Origin: DATMQA01 sp035566895
Lineage (GTDB): Bacteria > Verrucomicrobiota > Verrucomicrobiia > Limisphaerales > UBA8199
Length of the DNA stretch: 32,198 bases
Reading direction: 5' to 3'
Assembly (NCBI GenBank): GCA_035566895.1
Contig: DATMQA010000224.1
Span: 1-32,198 of the forward strand
Shown here: positions 6,853-13,658 of the stretch, piece by piece
How positions within the stretch are numbered: position 1 is the first letter of the stretch
Layout of the letters: the number at the start of each line of letters is the position of its first letter
The notes under the pieces: generated by a model
Told to the model about the DNA's origin: nothing
Databases searched by the model: none
Seen by the model: the letters and a program-made list of their open reading frames with translations, nothing else
Made by a program: the position numbers and the translations under genes

Positions 6853-9507
6853 TTAATGGCGGCGCAATAGCAGCCGATGGTCGACACGGCGGGTTTGGTG
6901 GTATTCGAGGGGGGGGAGGTCGGTGATGGTGGGGGATTCGGTTTCGTTGAGGATGGATTTGGCCAGGGCCTGGAAGGCGCGCCAGCGGGGCCAGTCGAGG
7001 TCCGGGGCGTGGGCGATTTGGCGGAGGAGGCTGCGCCATTCGATGATGACGCGGTCGATGTCGCCGGGGCCGAGGAGGTCGGTAATCCAGGCGTGTTTGT
7101 TGAGGGGATTTTTGTGGACGGAGGCGACGACGTGCTGGGCGCCGGCACCGTATTTGGGCGGGACGCCGTTCTCGAGGTAGCCGGGGATGGATTGGAGGCC
7201 GAATTTTTCGTGGCAGACGAGGGCGAGGTGTCCGCCCCAGCGGTTGTCGTCGCCGCAGAAGCGGAAGCCAGCGTCGAGGTTGGCGAGGTCGTAGATGAGT
7301 TCGTCGAGAGGGTAGGAGGGGTCTTCGAGGGCGGCGGCGAGGGCGAGGCCGTCGCCCTGGGAGAAGAAGGAGACGATGCGGCCGCGGAGGGTGGGGGCGC
7401 CGGCAGCATCAACGAGGGCCAGGCGGCGCCAGAGCATGGCGGTGCCGGTGGCGGTGGGGAGTTGTTTGCAGACGGGCACGAGGGGGCATTGGGCGCAGTC
7501 GTAGGGGAGGACTTCGCGTTCGAGCGGGCGCCAGAGGGGGACGCCGTGGGAGTCGACGGGGACGTGCAGGGTGAGGTCGGCGAGGCTGACGTGGGCGAGG
7601 ATTTTGGGGCCGTCGGTGATGAAACGGACGAGCGGGGTTTTCTGCTGGGCCAGGCGTTGCTCGACGAGGGGGGCGAGTTTTTGGTGCCAGAGGTCGAGGG
7701 TGGTTTGGCGTCCGTTCCAGTTGGTGAGGCGGCGGACCCATTTGGCGATGAGGACGCGGCCCCCAGTGTGGATGGATGGATTAATGGATTGGTGGATTGG
7801 TGGAGCCGGCACTGGAGGTTGCAGGTTGAAAGTTGAAGGTTGAAGGTTCTCCCCTGCTCGGCTGTCTTTGGGCGGAGGTGGTGCGGGGAGGAGTTCGGCA
7901 ACGGTGAGGGCGCGGCCGTAGGTCGGGCCGTCGGCGGTTTCGGAGAGGACGCAGAGGGCGCCGGTGCCGATGCGCTCGAGGGCGGCGGGGTGGGTGAGGA
8001 TGGATTTTTGATTCTTGATTTTTGATTTTTGATTTTCCAGAAGGGCCTGTTCACTCTCAGTGTCGGATTTGGGATTTGAGATTTGAGATTCGTAGAAGCG
8101 GATGTCGCGCAGGGGGGTGGGCACCCATTCGGGCATGGGTTCCCATTCGCCGCGGCTGTCGAGGATTTCGCGGACGCGTTTGCGGACGTGGCGGGCGCGT
8201 TCGGCGTCGGTGCGCAGGCCGCATGGGACGCCAGGGTGGCGCATGGATTCTTCGACGCCGAGGAAGATGGGTTTGGTGGTGAAAAGGCGTTCCTGGACGC
8301 GGACGGCTTCGGTGAAGGGGTCGCGGCCACGCTGGGCGGCAGCCGCCATGAGGCCGAGCAAGGCGCCCCAATCGACGGCGCCGCTGCGGGAGAGGTGGCA
8401 GGGGTGGGCATCGAGAAGGCGGAGTTCGTTTGCGGTGATGAGGACAAAGCCGGTTTCATCCAAACCGCGGCGACCGGCGCGGCCGAACATCTGCATGATT
8501 TCGTCGGGGCGCAGGAGTTGTTCGGCTTGGTCGCGGCGGTAGGATTCGCCGGCGAGGGCGACGCTGCGGAGGGAGAAGTTGATGCCGGCGGCCAGGCCCA
8601 TGGTGGCCACGACGACGCGGAGCTGGCCGGACTTGGCGAGGGGCTCGATGACGCCGGCGCGGGCGCCGTAGCTCAAGCCGCTGTGATGGTAGGTGATGCG
8701 GCTCTTGAGCATTTTGACCAGGTGATCGCCGACGACGAGTTTTTGGGCGGTGCTGAGCGGGAGGGGATTGGGGGTGGGCAATTGGCGGGTGAGTTCGGCG
8801 GCCATGGCTTCGGCGGCTTGGCGGCGCGGGGCGAAGATGAGGATGGGCCCGAGGTCTTCGGCGAGGGCTTTGGCAACGAGGCGTGGCCAATAGCCGCGAA
8901 TCTCGGCAGGCAGATGGTAGCTCAAGTTGTTGGCGTGGACTTCTTCGAGGGGGACGGGGCGTTGCTCATGGCGAATGACGACGGCTTTGCGGCCGAGGCG
9001 GAGGAGCCATTTGACGACGTCCTGGGGGTTGGCAACGCTGCCGCTGAGGAGGAGCAACTGGGTCTGGGGCGGGGCGAGGGCGATGGCGAGCTCGTAGTTG
9101 AGTCCGCGGTTGAGGTCGCTGAGCATCTGGTATTCATCGACGACGAGGAGGGCGGGGCCGTCACCCTGGATGAGGCGGTTTTTTTGGGTTTCGAGGGTGG
9201 CGACGAGGACGGGGGCGCCGAGGTTCTCAGCCAAATCGCCGGTGGTGATTCCGACATCCCAGCCGCGGGCGCGCCACTCGGCGAGTTTGTCATTGGCGAG
9301 GGCGCGGGTGGGGACGGTGTAGATGGCTTGCCCGCGATTTTTGCCCTGGTTGGACCAAAGTTCGAAGATGAGGGTTTTGCCCGCACCGGTGGGGGCCTGG
9401 ACAACGACGTCGTGGCCTTCGCGCAGGGCGGCGACGGCCTGCTGCTGCCAGAGGTCGGGGACGGTGACCTGGTTGAGGGCGGGAAGGTCGGCGAGTTGTG
9501 AGGCCAC
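6853..9507 (-). CDS. Ski2-like superfamily 2 DEAD/DEAH-box helicase
   Basis: The protein has 884 residues starting at GTG. It is an ATP-driven nucleic-acid helicase of the Ski2/Hel308 type. Motif I is APTGAGKT (38-45), motif II is VVDEYQ (D124, E125), a LLSGS motif III follows, then a conserved TMGLAAGINF, and motif VI is QMFGRAGRRG (about 340-350). After the helicase core, residues about 470-502 and 550-582 are low-complexity segments translated from heptamer microsatellites (ENQKSKIKNQKS, NLQPSTFNLQP, HQSINPSIH) and probably form disordered linkers. Around 671-680 a CxxCxxxxxC cluster suggests a zinc or Fe-S site. The C-terminal domain is not recognised. It is divergent from the polyprenyl synthase gene. 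Its non-coding (plus) strand is strongly G-rich, which creates long spurious open frames on the plus strand. Confidence 0.9.
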   Translation of the reverse strand: MASQLADLPALNQVTVPDLWQQQAVAALREGHDVVVQAPTGAGKTLIFELWSNQGKNRGQAIYTVPTRALANDKLAEWRARGWDVGITTGDLAENLGAPVLVATLETQKNRLIQGDGPALLVVDEYQMLSDLNRGLNYELAIALAPPQTQLLLLSGSVANPQDVVKWLLRLGRKAVVIRHEQRPVPLEEVHANNLSYHLPAEIRGYWPRLVAKALAEDLGPILIFAPRRQAAEAMAAELTRQLPTPNPLPLSTAQKLVVGDHLVKMLKSRITYHHSGLSYGARAGVIEPLAKSGQLRVVVATMGLAAGINFSLRSVALAGESYRRDQAEQLLRPDEIMQMFGRAGRRGLDETGFVLITANELRLLDAHPCHLSRSGAVDWGALLGLMAAAAQRGRDPFTEAVRVQERLFTTKPIFLGVEESMRHPGVPCGLRTDAERARHVRKRVREILDSRGEWEPMPEWVPTPLRDIRFYESQISNPKSDTESEQALLENQKSKIKNQKSILTHPAALERIGTGALCVLSETADGPTYGRALTVAELLPAPPPPKDSRAGENLQPSTFNLQPPVPAPPIHQSINPSIHTGGRVLIAKWVRRLTNWNGRQTTLDLWHQKLAPLVEQRLAQQKTPLVRFITDGPKILAHVSLADLTLHVPVDSHGVPLWRPLEREVLPYDCAQCPLVPVCKQLPTATGTAMLWRRLALVDAAGAPTLRGRIVSFFSQGDGLALAAALEDPSYPLDELIYDLANLDAGFRFCGDDNRWGGHLALVCHEKFGLQSIPGYLENGVPPKYGAGAQHVVASVHKNPLNKHAWITDLLGPGDIDRVIIEWRSLLRQIAHAPDLDWPRWRAFQALAKSILNETESPTITDLPPLEYHQTRRVDHRLLLRRH
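7770..7844. repeat. Heptamer arrays inside the helicase gene (GGATTGG and GGTTGAA types)
   Basis: At 7770-7804 the units are of TGGATGG, ATTAATG, GATTGGT, GGATTGG type. At 7817-7844 the units are GGTTGCA, GGTTGAA, AGTTGAA and GGTTGAA. The reading frame stays open and gives residues about 550-582. The GGTTGAA unit is the one found at 2031. Confidence 0.8.
8003..8092. repeat. Heptamer arrays inside the helicase gene (GATTTTT and GGATTTG types)
   Basis: Five units at 8003-8037 (GATTTTT, GATTCTT, GATTTTT, GATTTTT, GATTTTC) and four at 8065-8092 (GGATTTG, GGATTTG, AGATTTG, AGATTCG) are translated on the minus strand as ENQKSKIKNQKS and ESQISNPKS. The first array has the same unit as the one at 462. 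Confidence 0.85.
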
Positions 9508-9830
9508 AGGGAGGCGAGGGGTTAATGGGTTAAATGGGTTAAATGGGTTACATGGTTACATGGGTTACATGGTTAGCTGGGTGGGTGGTGGCGCAAGTTT
9601 CAGCTCGTATGAAAACATAGCTGATTTTTGCTCGATCCGAAACGGGAATTTTGGGGGAGCCGACAGAATAATGGTGGGACAGAATCATAGGGCCAAGGAG
9701 CGGGAGGGGATTTACAGGAGGGAACGGAGGGAACAGAGAGGAGGAGGACGAGGAGAAGCAGGAGGAACAGGAAAGGGGGAAAGCGAACTAGTTTGACTTG
9801 AATAATGGGCAACCTTAGATTCGTACGCAC
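9508..9830. other. Divergent intergenic region: GGGTTAAAT repeats, polypurine tract, promoter
   Basis: This stretch of 323 bases has no gene. Bases 9518-9576 are 8- and 9-base tandem units (GGGTTAAT, GGGTTAAAT twice, GGGTTACAT, GGTTACAT, GGGTTACAT). Bases about 9695-9785 are almost all purine on the plus strand (GGAGGGAACGG, GAGGAGGAGG types). A good sigma-70 type promoter ends the region. No convincing ribosome binding site precedes the helicase GTG. Confidence 0.7.
9793..9821 (+). promoter_or_regulatory. Sigma-70-type promoter of the polyprenyl synthase operon
   Basis: TTGACT (9793-9798) and TAGATT (9816-9821) are separated by exactly 17 bases. Transcription would begin near 9828, only about three bases before the ATG at 9831. 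No Shine-Dalgarno sequence is present, so a leaderless message is implied. Confidence 0.6.
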
Positions 9831-10895
9831 ATGTTAGCGGCTGATTCCAAAGTGGTGTCTGCGGCAATAGCGGGCACGGTATCCGCTCAGCCGGTCCATT
9901 CGTGGAAGCAGCTAATCGAGCCGGTCGAGCCGTTTCTTGACTCCGTCAGCCACGGTTTAGCCCGGCAAGTCGAAGCTTTCGACCCTAAAATCGCCCCATA
10001 TGCCGATTACGCGCTGAACGGGCAGGGCAAACATTTGCGCCCGGCCCTGGTAGCTTTGACCGCCAACGCCCTGGGGCCGCTCAATGAGGACCATGTGACG
10101 GTGGCGGTGATTATCGAGATGGTGCACCTGGCGACGTTGGTCCATGACGATGTAATGGACGAGGCGGAAATCCGGCGGGGCCGTCTGACGGTGGCCAGCA
10201 ACTGGGGGAATGAAATCGCGGTGCTGTTCGGCGATTGTCTTTTTGCGCGGGCGCTGACGCTGGCGGCGGGCTTCCCGACTCCGGAGGTCTGCCGGGCGGT
10301 GGCGATGGCGACGAATACGGTGTGTTCGGGGGAGATTCTTCAAACGCAGCATCGCGGGGATTTTTCATTCACCCGGGAAAAATATTTCCGGGTGCTGGAG
10401 ATGAAAACGGCGGAGCTGTTTGCGCTTTCGTGCGAGCTGAGCGCGTTCCTGAGCGGCGCGGACCCCGAGCAGCGGGCCGCGCTGCGGCGGTTCGGATTGG
10501 CTTTCGGGACGGCTTACCAGGTTTATGACGATTGCGTGGATTTATTTGGATCGGAAGCGGTGGCGGGCAAATCGTTGGGGACGGACCTGGCGAAAGGCAA
10601 GCTGACGTTGCCGGTATTGCTTTTGTGGGAACGGGCCGAACCGGCCGAGCGCGGGCGCTTGCGGGAACTGGTCGAGGGCTGGCAGGCGGGTTCGATGAAA
10701 CGGGTGGCCAAACTGCTGGCCCGGCATGAAACGCTGGATGCCTCGCTGAAGATCGTGCGCCAGTATTTGCAGCAGGCCCGCCAGGCTCTGCCGCCTCTGC
10801 CCGCAACCAGCAGCCGAGACGGGCTGATGAGTTTGACGGATTACCTGGCCCGCCAGACGGATGCCTTGGGAAACCTGCCTGAGAGCAGCCTATGA
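9831..10895 (+). CDS. Polyprenyl diphosphate synthase (long-chain trans-prenyltransferase)
   Basis: The protein has 354 residues, a normal length for the octaprenyl/heptaprenyl synthase family. It condenses isopentenyl diphosphate onto an allylic primer to make the side chain of a respiratory quinone. The first aspartate-rich motif is HDDVMDEAEIRRG (D106, D107, D110) and the second is YDDCVD (D233, D234, D237). GKHLRPAL near residue 63 is the family's substrate-binding GKxxRP segment, and KGKLTLP follows the second motif. Product chain length cannot be predicted reliably. It is the first gene of an apparent operon and overlaps the sigma-factor gene by four bases (ATGA), so translation is probably coupled. 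The start has no ribosome binding site and lies just behind a strong promoter. Confidence 0.93.
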   Translation: MLAADSKVVSAAIAGTVSAQPVHSWKQLIEPVEPFLDSVSHGLARQVEAFDPKIAPYADYALNGQGKHLRPALVALTANALGPLNEDHVTVAVIIEMVHLATLVHDDVMDEAEIRRGRLTVASNWGNEIAVLFGDCLFARALTLAAGFPTPEVCRAVAMATNTVCSGEILQTQHRGDFSFTREKYFRVLEMKTAELFALSCELSAFLSGADPEQRAALRRFGLAFGTAYQVYDDCVDLFGSEAVAGKSLGTDLAKGKLTLPVLLLWERAEPAERGRLRELVEGWQAGSMKRVAKLLARHETLDASLKIVRQYLQQARQALPPLPATSSRDGLMSLTDYLARQTDALGNLPESSL

Positions 10896-11539
10896 TTATG
10901 GCCGAACCAGCGAGGCGCAACGCACCACTCAGGGAAACAGACAAACCCGCCACCAGCCCGGTCCCGGCCCCGACAGATGAAATGGTTTTGGTCAGGCGCG
11001 CGCGGCAGGGCGACCTGGGCGCCTACGACGAGCTGGTGCGCCGTTATCAGGAGCGGATTTACGCGACGGTCTATCATATGACGTCCAACCACGAGGACGC
11101 CAATGACCTGGCCCAGGAGGCGTTCATCAAAGGGTTTCAGGCGCTCAAGTCGTTTAAAGGAGGTTCGAGTTTTTATACCTGGGTTTACCGGATCGCCGTC
11201 AACAAGACGATCAATTTTCTGAAACAGCGCAAGAATCGTGCCCAGATGAGCCTGGACGATTTGGATGTGAATGCGGAGCACGACCCGGATTTGGTGGCGC
11301 TGATTTCGGACAAAACGCCACGGCGGGAGGTCAACCTGATGGAATTGCAGGAAAAATTGAACGAGGCGATGCAAAAGCTGTCAGAACCCCATAGAATGGT
11401 CGTCACTTTGCATGACGTGCAGGGCCTGTCGCATGAAGAGATTGCGGACATTATGGATTGCAACATCGGCACGGTTCGTTCGCGGCTTTTTTATGCGAGG
11501 CAGCAATTGCAGGCCTACTTGTCGGATTATTTGAAATGA
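10892..11539 (+). CDS. ECF-type RNA polymerase sigma factor (RpoE/SigW-like)
   Basis: The protein has 215 residues. Region 2 spans about residues 30-105 (GAYDELVRRYQERIYATVYHM, DLAQEAFIKGFQAL, FYTWVYRIAVNKTINFLKQRKN). Region 4 spans about 155-212, with a helix-turn-helix (LSHEEIADIMDCNIGTVRSRLFYARQQL). There is no region 1.1 or 3, as is normal for extracytoplasmic-function sigma factors. The start overlaps the polyprenyl synthase stop as ATGA; a second ATG at 10898 is an equally possible start. The next gene, separated by a few bases, encodes a membrane protein that is probably its anti-sigma factor. The stress signal and regulon are unknown. Confidence 0.93.
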   Translation: MIMAEPARRNAPLRETDKPATSPVPAPTDEMVLVRRARQGDLGAYDELVRRYQERIYATVYHMTSNHEDANDLAQEAFIKGFQALKSFKGGSSFYTWVYRIAVNKTINFLKQRKNRAQMSLDDLDVNAEHDPDLVALISDKTPRREVNLMELQEKLNEAMQKLSEPHRMVVTLHDVQGLSHEEIADIMDCNIGTVRSRLFYARQQLQAYLSDYLK

Positions 11540-11552
11540 GTATGAAGTGAGT

Positions 11553-12092
11553 ATGCACCACGAACAGGAAAACTTCCAGCAGTTGCGCCGGTTGCTGGCG
11601 CTCAAACGTCACGAGCAGCCTCCACCCGGTTTCTTTAACGATTTTTCAAGCCAGGTCATTGCCCGCATTCAGGCGGAGGAACGGCTGGCCGAGGCAACGG
11701 TGCTCGAGCGGCTGTTAGCTGAAGCTCCCTGGTTGCAGCGCATTTGGGGACTGCTGGAATCCAAACCCGTCCTGGTCGGGGCTGCCGGCGCGACTTTCTG
11801 CGGCCTGATGCTGGCGGTGATCCTGGCTTCCGAGCACGTCGACACGACGCCGATCCCGCTGGTGCCAGTTACGGTGGCGCAGAATCCGGCTCAACAGGCG
11901 GCAGTTCCGGTGGTCGATGACACCGCCGCGCCGGCCCCGCTGTTTAACCGCCCTGCCACCATCGACCTCTCCAATCCCAGTGTAGTGCCCGTTAGCCAAC
12001 CGCGTCCTTCTCTGTTCCAGGATTTTGAGAAAACGCGCAGCCCATGGGTGGGGGTTGCCGAGCCTGCCAGCTTCAAGATCGTCAATCAGTAA
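11553..12092 (+). CDS. Putative anti-sigma factor, single-pass membrane protein
   Basis: The protein has 179 residues from ATG 11553; a GTG at 11547 is an alternative. The N-terminal 70 residues are soluble and helical (NFQQLRRLLALKRHEQPPPGFFNDFSSQVIARI). One membrane segment follows at about residues 74-97 (VLVGAAGATFCGLMLAVILA), then a Pro/Ala-rich periplasmic tail. Position 13 bases after an ECF sigma gene and this topology suggest an anti-sigma factor that holds the sigma at the membrane. No zinc-binding HxxxCxxC motif is present, so the family assignment is inference from context. The start region has a short direct repeat (TGAGTATGAAGTGAGTATG). The last codons (AAT CAG TAA) are part of an ATCAGTA heptamer array. 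Confidence 0.7.
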   Translation: MHHEQENFQQLRRLLALKRHEQPPPGFFNDFSSQVIARIQAEERLAEATVLERLLAEAPWLQRIWGLLESKPVLVGAAGATFCGLMLAVILASEHVDTTPIPLVPVTVAQNPAQQAAVPVVDDTAAPAPLFNRPATIDLSNPSVVPVSQPRPSLFQDFEKTRSPWVGVAEPASFKIVNQ

Positions 12093-12161
12093 TCAGGGTT
12101 CAGTGGTTGCCAGGCAGTGGCCAGGGATCAGTAATCAGTGGCCAGCAGTGGTCAGTGATCA
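12085..12161. repeat. Heptamer array of ATCAGTA type between convergent genes
   Basis: Eleven 7-base steps keep one phase: ATCAGTA at 12085 and again at 12127, ATCAGTG at 12134 and GTGATCA at 12155, with related units between them. The decamer CAGTGGCCAG occurs at 12115 and 12136. The array includes the stop codon of the putative anti-sigma gene and reaches within 14 bases of the CvpA-family gene's stop. A related array ends the efflux adaptor gene at 28286. Confidence 0.85.
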
Positions 12162-12174
12162 GCGTTCCAGCGAT

Positions 12175-13389
12175 TTAATCTTCCCGCAGAAAGGCCAGCT
12201 CGACGCCTTCGGCCTTGAAGCTCAGCCGGTCGCCTTCCACGTTGGCCGCTAGGTCCGAGCCTGAAAATGTAAGCTGATACTTGCCATCCAGGTTCTTCCA
12301 CTCGCCTTGCAAGGTTTGGACACCGGGGCCAGTGGAGCCCGGCGCCCCGGCTTGCCTGAGTTGCGGCATGTTCTTTAGAACTGCGTGATGGTCCGCCATC
12401 GCCACGAGGCCAGTTTTGTCAAAATACGCCGTCATGAATTTCCGTCGTTTTTGCATCTCGGTAGAAGAGATATTCGGGCTAACCCGGCGCAGCATCGCCA
12501 CGGCAGCATTCACGTCAAATCTCCAGCGACCCAGGATGGTCTCGGGGTCGTAGCGGGGCGAGAGGCCAGTCTCAAGGAAACCGCGAAGGTCCTTCAAATC
12601 CGGTGCGGCGGTGGTCCAGATTTGCCGCATCAGGTCAGGGTTGTTGACGATCGACTGGGCCGTACCCTCCTGGAGCACGGCCATGATAGGATCCTGCCGC
12701 TGACGCATTTTGGTGAATTCGACGTCGTTAGCCAGGGCTTGGAGTTCCGGACGTTCCGCCAAACTGAGAAACGCCGGATAACGCCATAGCCGCGCCTCCG
12801 TCAATGGATTATGATAAACCAGGCCCACGACGTCCGCCGCATCAAAAAAGGCAGGTGGCATCGATTCGATCGCGCGGGCGACTTTGTTAAAACCGGTGGC
12901 CTGCAGGTCGCGGCCGAGCTGATTCAAAAACCGCATCGATTTGGGATCCTGGTCGGAGGTGGCCATCTGCACGGTCCAGTAGCTGAAGACGTAAATGATA
13001 AAGGAAATCAGCGCGAAATAGGCGGTCCCGTTGAACAGGCCCAGGGCCATCCCCGCCCGGCGGTTGAGCCGTTCCCAAAGGGCCAGGCGCAATTCGCCGG
13101 CGTGATATTTGAAGTGCATGTCCACCTTGTGATGCACCGCCAGGGCAATCGATTTGAAAATCGCCGAGACGATAATAAAAGCGATTAACGGCCCAAGCAC
13201 CCAAGTGAGCACCGGCTGCTTCAAGCCGACGAACGCGAGCAGCTTGGAAACCAAGTGGCCCAGCGGCACCGCCACCACGGCCCCCAGCAAAATACCCACA
13301 AATGAAATCGCAACCCGAATTGCGCCCTGCCGGTAGCCCAGACCGGCCAGTGACGCCAGCAACAGCAAAGCAAGCAGCCAAATCGTCAT
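12175..13389 (-). CDS. CvpA-family membrane protein with a long C-terminal domain
   Basis: The protein has 404 residues, more than twice the usual CvpA length of about 160-180. Four hydrophobic segments lie at about residues 2-17, 24-45, 61-84 and 118-140, and GYRQGAIRVAISFVGILLGAVVA is typical of CvpA, a family linked to colicin V production, envelope homeostasis and biofilm. The remaining 260 residues are soluble. A helical part (about 150-345) precedes a short beta-rich end (LQGEWKNLDGKYQLTFSG). That end looks like a small barrel or sandwich domain of unknown role. ATG 13389 was chosen over an in-frame TTG nine bases upstream. The gene converges on the sigma operon and is divergent from the amylase. 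Confidence 0.8.
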   Translation of the reverse strand: MTIWLLALLLLASLAGLGYRQGAIRVAISFVGILLGAVVAVPLGHLVSKLLAFVGLKQPVLTWVLGPLIAFIIVSAIFKSIALAVHHKVDMHFKYHAGELRLALWERLNRRAGMALGLFNGTAYFALISFIIYVFSYWTVQMATSDQDPKSMRFLNQLGRDLQATGFNKVARAIESMPPAFFDAADVVGLVYHNPLTEARLWRYPAFLSLAERPELQALANDVEFTKMRQRQDPIMAVLQEGTAQSIVNNPDLMRQIWTTAAPDLKDLRGFLETGLSPRYDPETILGRWRFDVNAAVAMLRRVSPNISSTEMQKRRKFMTAYFDKTGLVAMADHHAVLKNMPQLRQAGAPGSTGPGVQTLQGEWKNLDGKYQLTFSGSDLAANVEGDRLSFKAEGVELAFLRED

Positions 13390-13424
13390 GGCACACAATT
13401 AACGAACTTTCGAGCAGGAACGCA

Positions 13425-13539
13425 CGAAAAAAGTAATCGGTCACCGACGGCGGGCGGGAAGTAGCGAAGCGCGGACATTCCTGTCTGACAGGAATGTCCG
13501 CGCTCCGGCCGCCGTCACTGACCGATTACCGAAAAAAGT
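13425..13539. mobile_element. MITE-like palindromic element with flanking direct repeats
   Basis: A perfect inverted repeat of 18 bases around one central T spans 13468-13504 (AGCGCGGACATTCCTGTC and its complement). An outer inverted pair, GTAATCGGTCA (13433-13443) and TGACCGATTAC (13519-13529), bounds it, followed inward by GACGGCGG and CCGCCGTC. The decamer CGAAAAAAGT occurs at both edges (13425-13434 and 13530-13539) and looks like a target-site duplication. There is no coding sequence, so it would have been moved in trans. It lies between the divergent CvpA-family and amylase genes. Confidence 0.75.
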
Positions 13540-13582
13540 GACCCGCCACAGAATGTGCGGTCCCACACGTTTATGCGGTTGC

Positions 13583-13605
13583 TCTCCAACGGGGTGCGTT
13601 GGAGA
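13583..13605 (+). promoter_or_regulatory. Stem-loop in the amylase upstream region
   Basis: TCTCCAAC (13583-13590) pairs perfectly with GTTGGAGA (13598-13605) across a seven-base loop. It lies 53 bases before the amylase ATG and has no T-run after it. A regulatory role in the leader is possible but not shown. Confidence 0.4.
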
Positions 13606-13658
13606 ATACTCAATAAACGCGTTCCGACAAAGCCGCGCCAGCCAAACCACCAACCTGC

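Noticed and set aside
6756..8459. 567-residue Ser/Pro/Ala-rich minus-strand frame
   Set aside because: It overlaps the helicase in another frame on the same strand and has no domain-like features, as expected for a skewed GC-rich gene.
8083..9501. 472-residue plus-strand frame opposite the helicase, and a similar one at 6877-7836
   Set aside because: Both are Gly/Ala/Glu/Asp-rich shadows of the helicase gene, whose complete set of motifs fixes the true strand.
9600..9830. Leu-rich minus-strand frame
   Set aside because: It is the translation of a polypurine tract on the other strand and overlaps the promoter region.
13441..13653. 70-residue minus-strand frame
   Set aside because: It runs through the MITE-like palindrome, so the frame is a product of the repeat.
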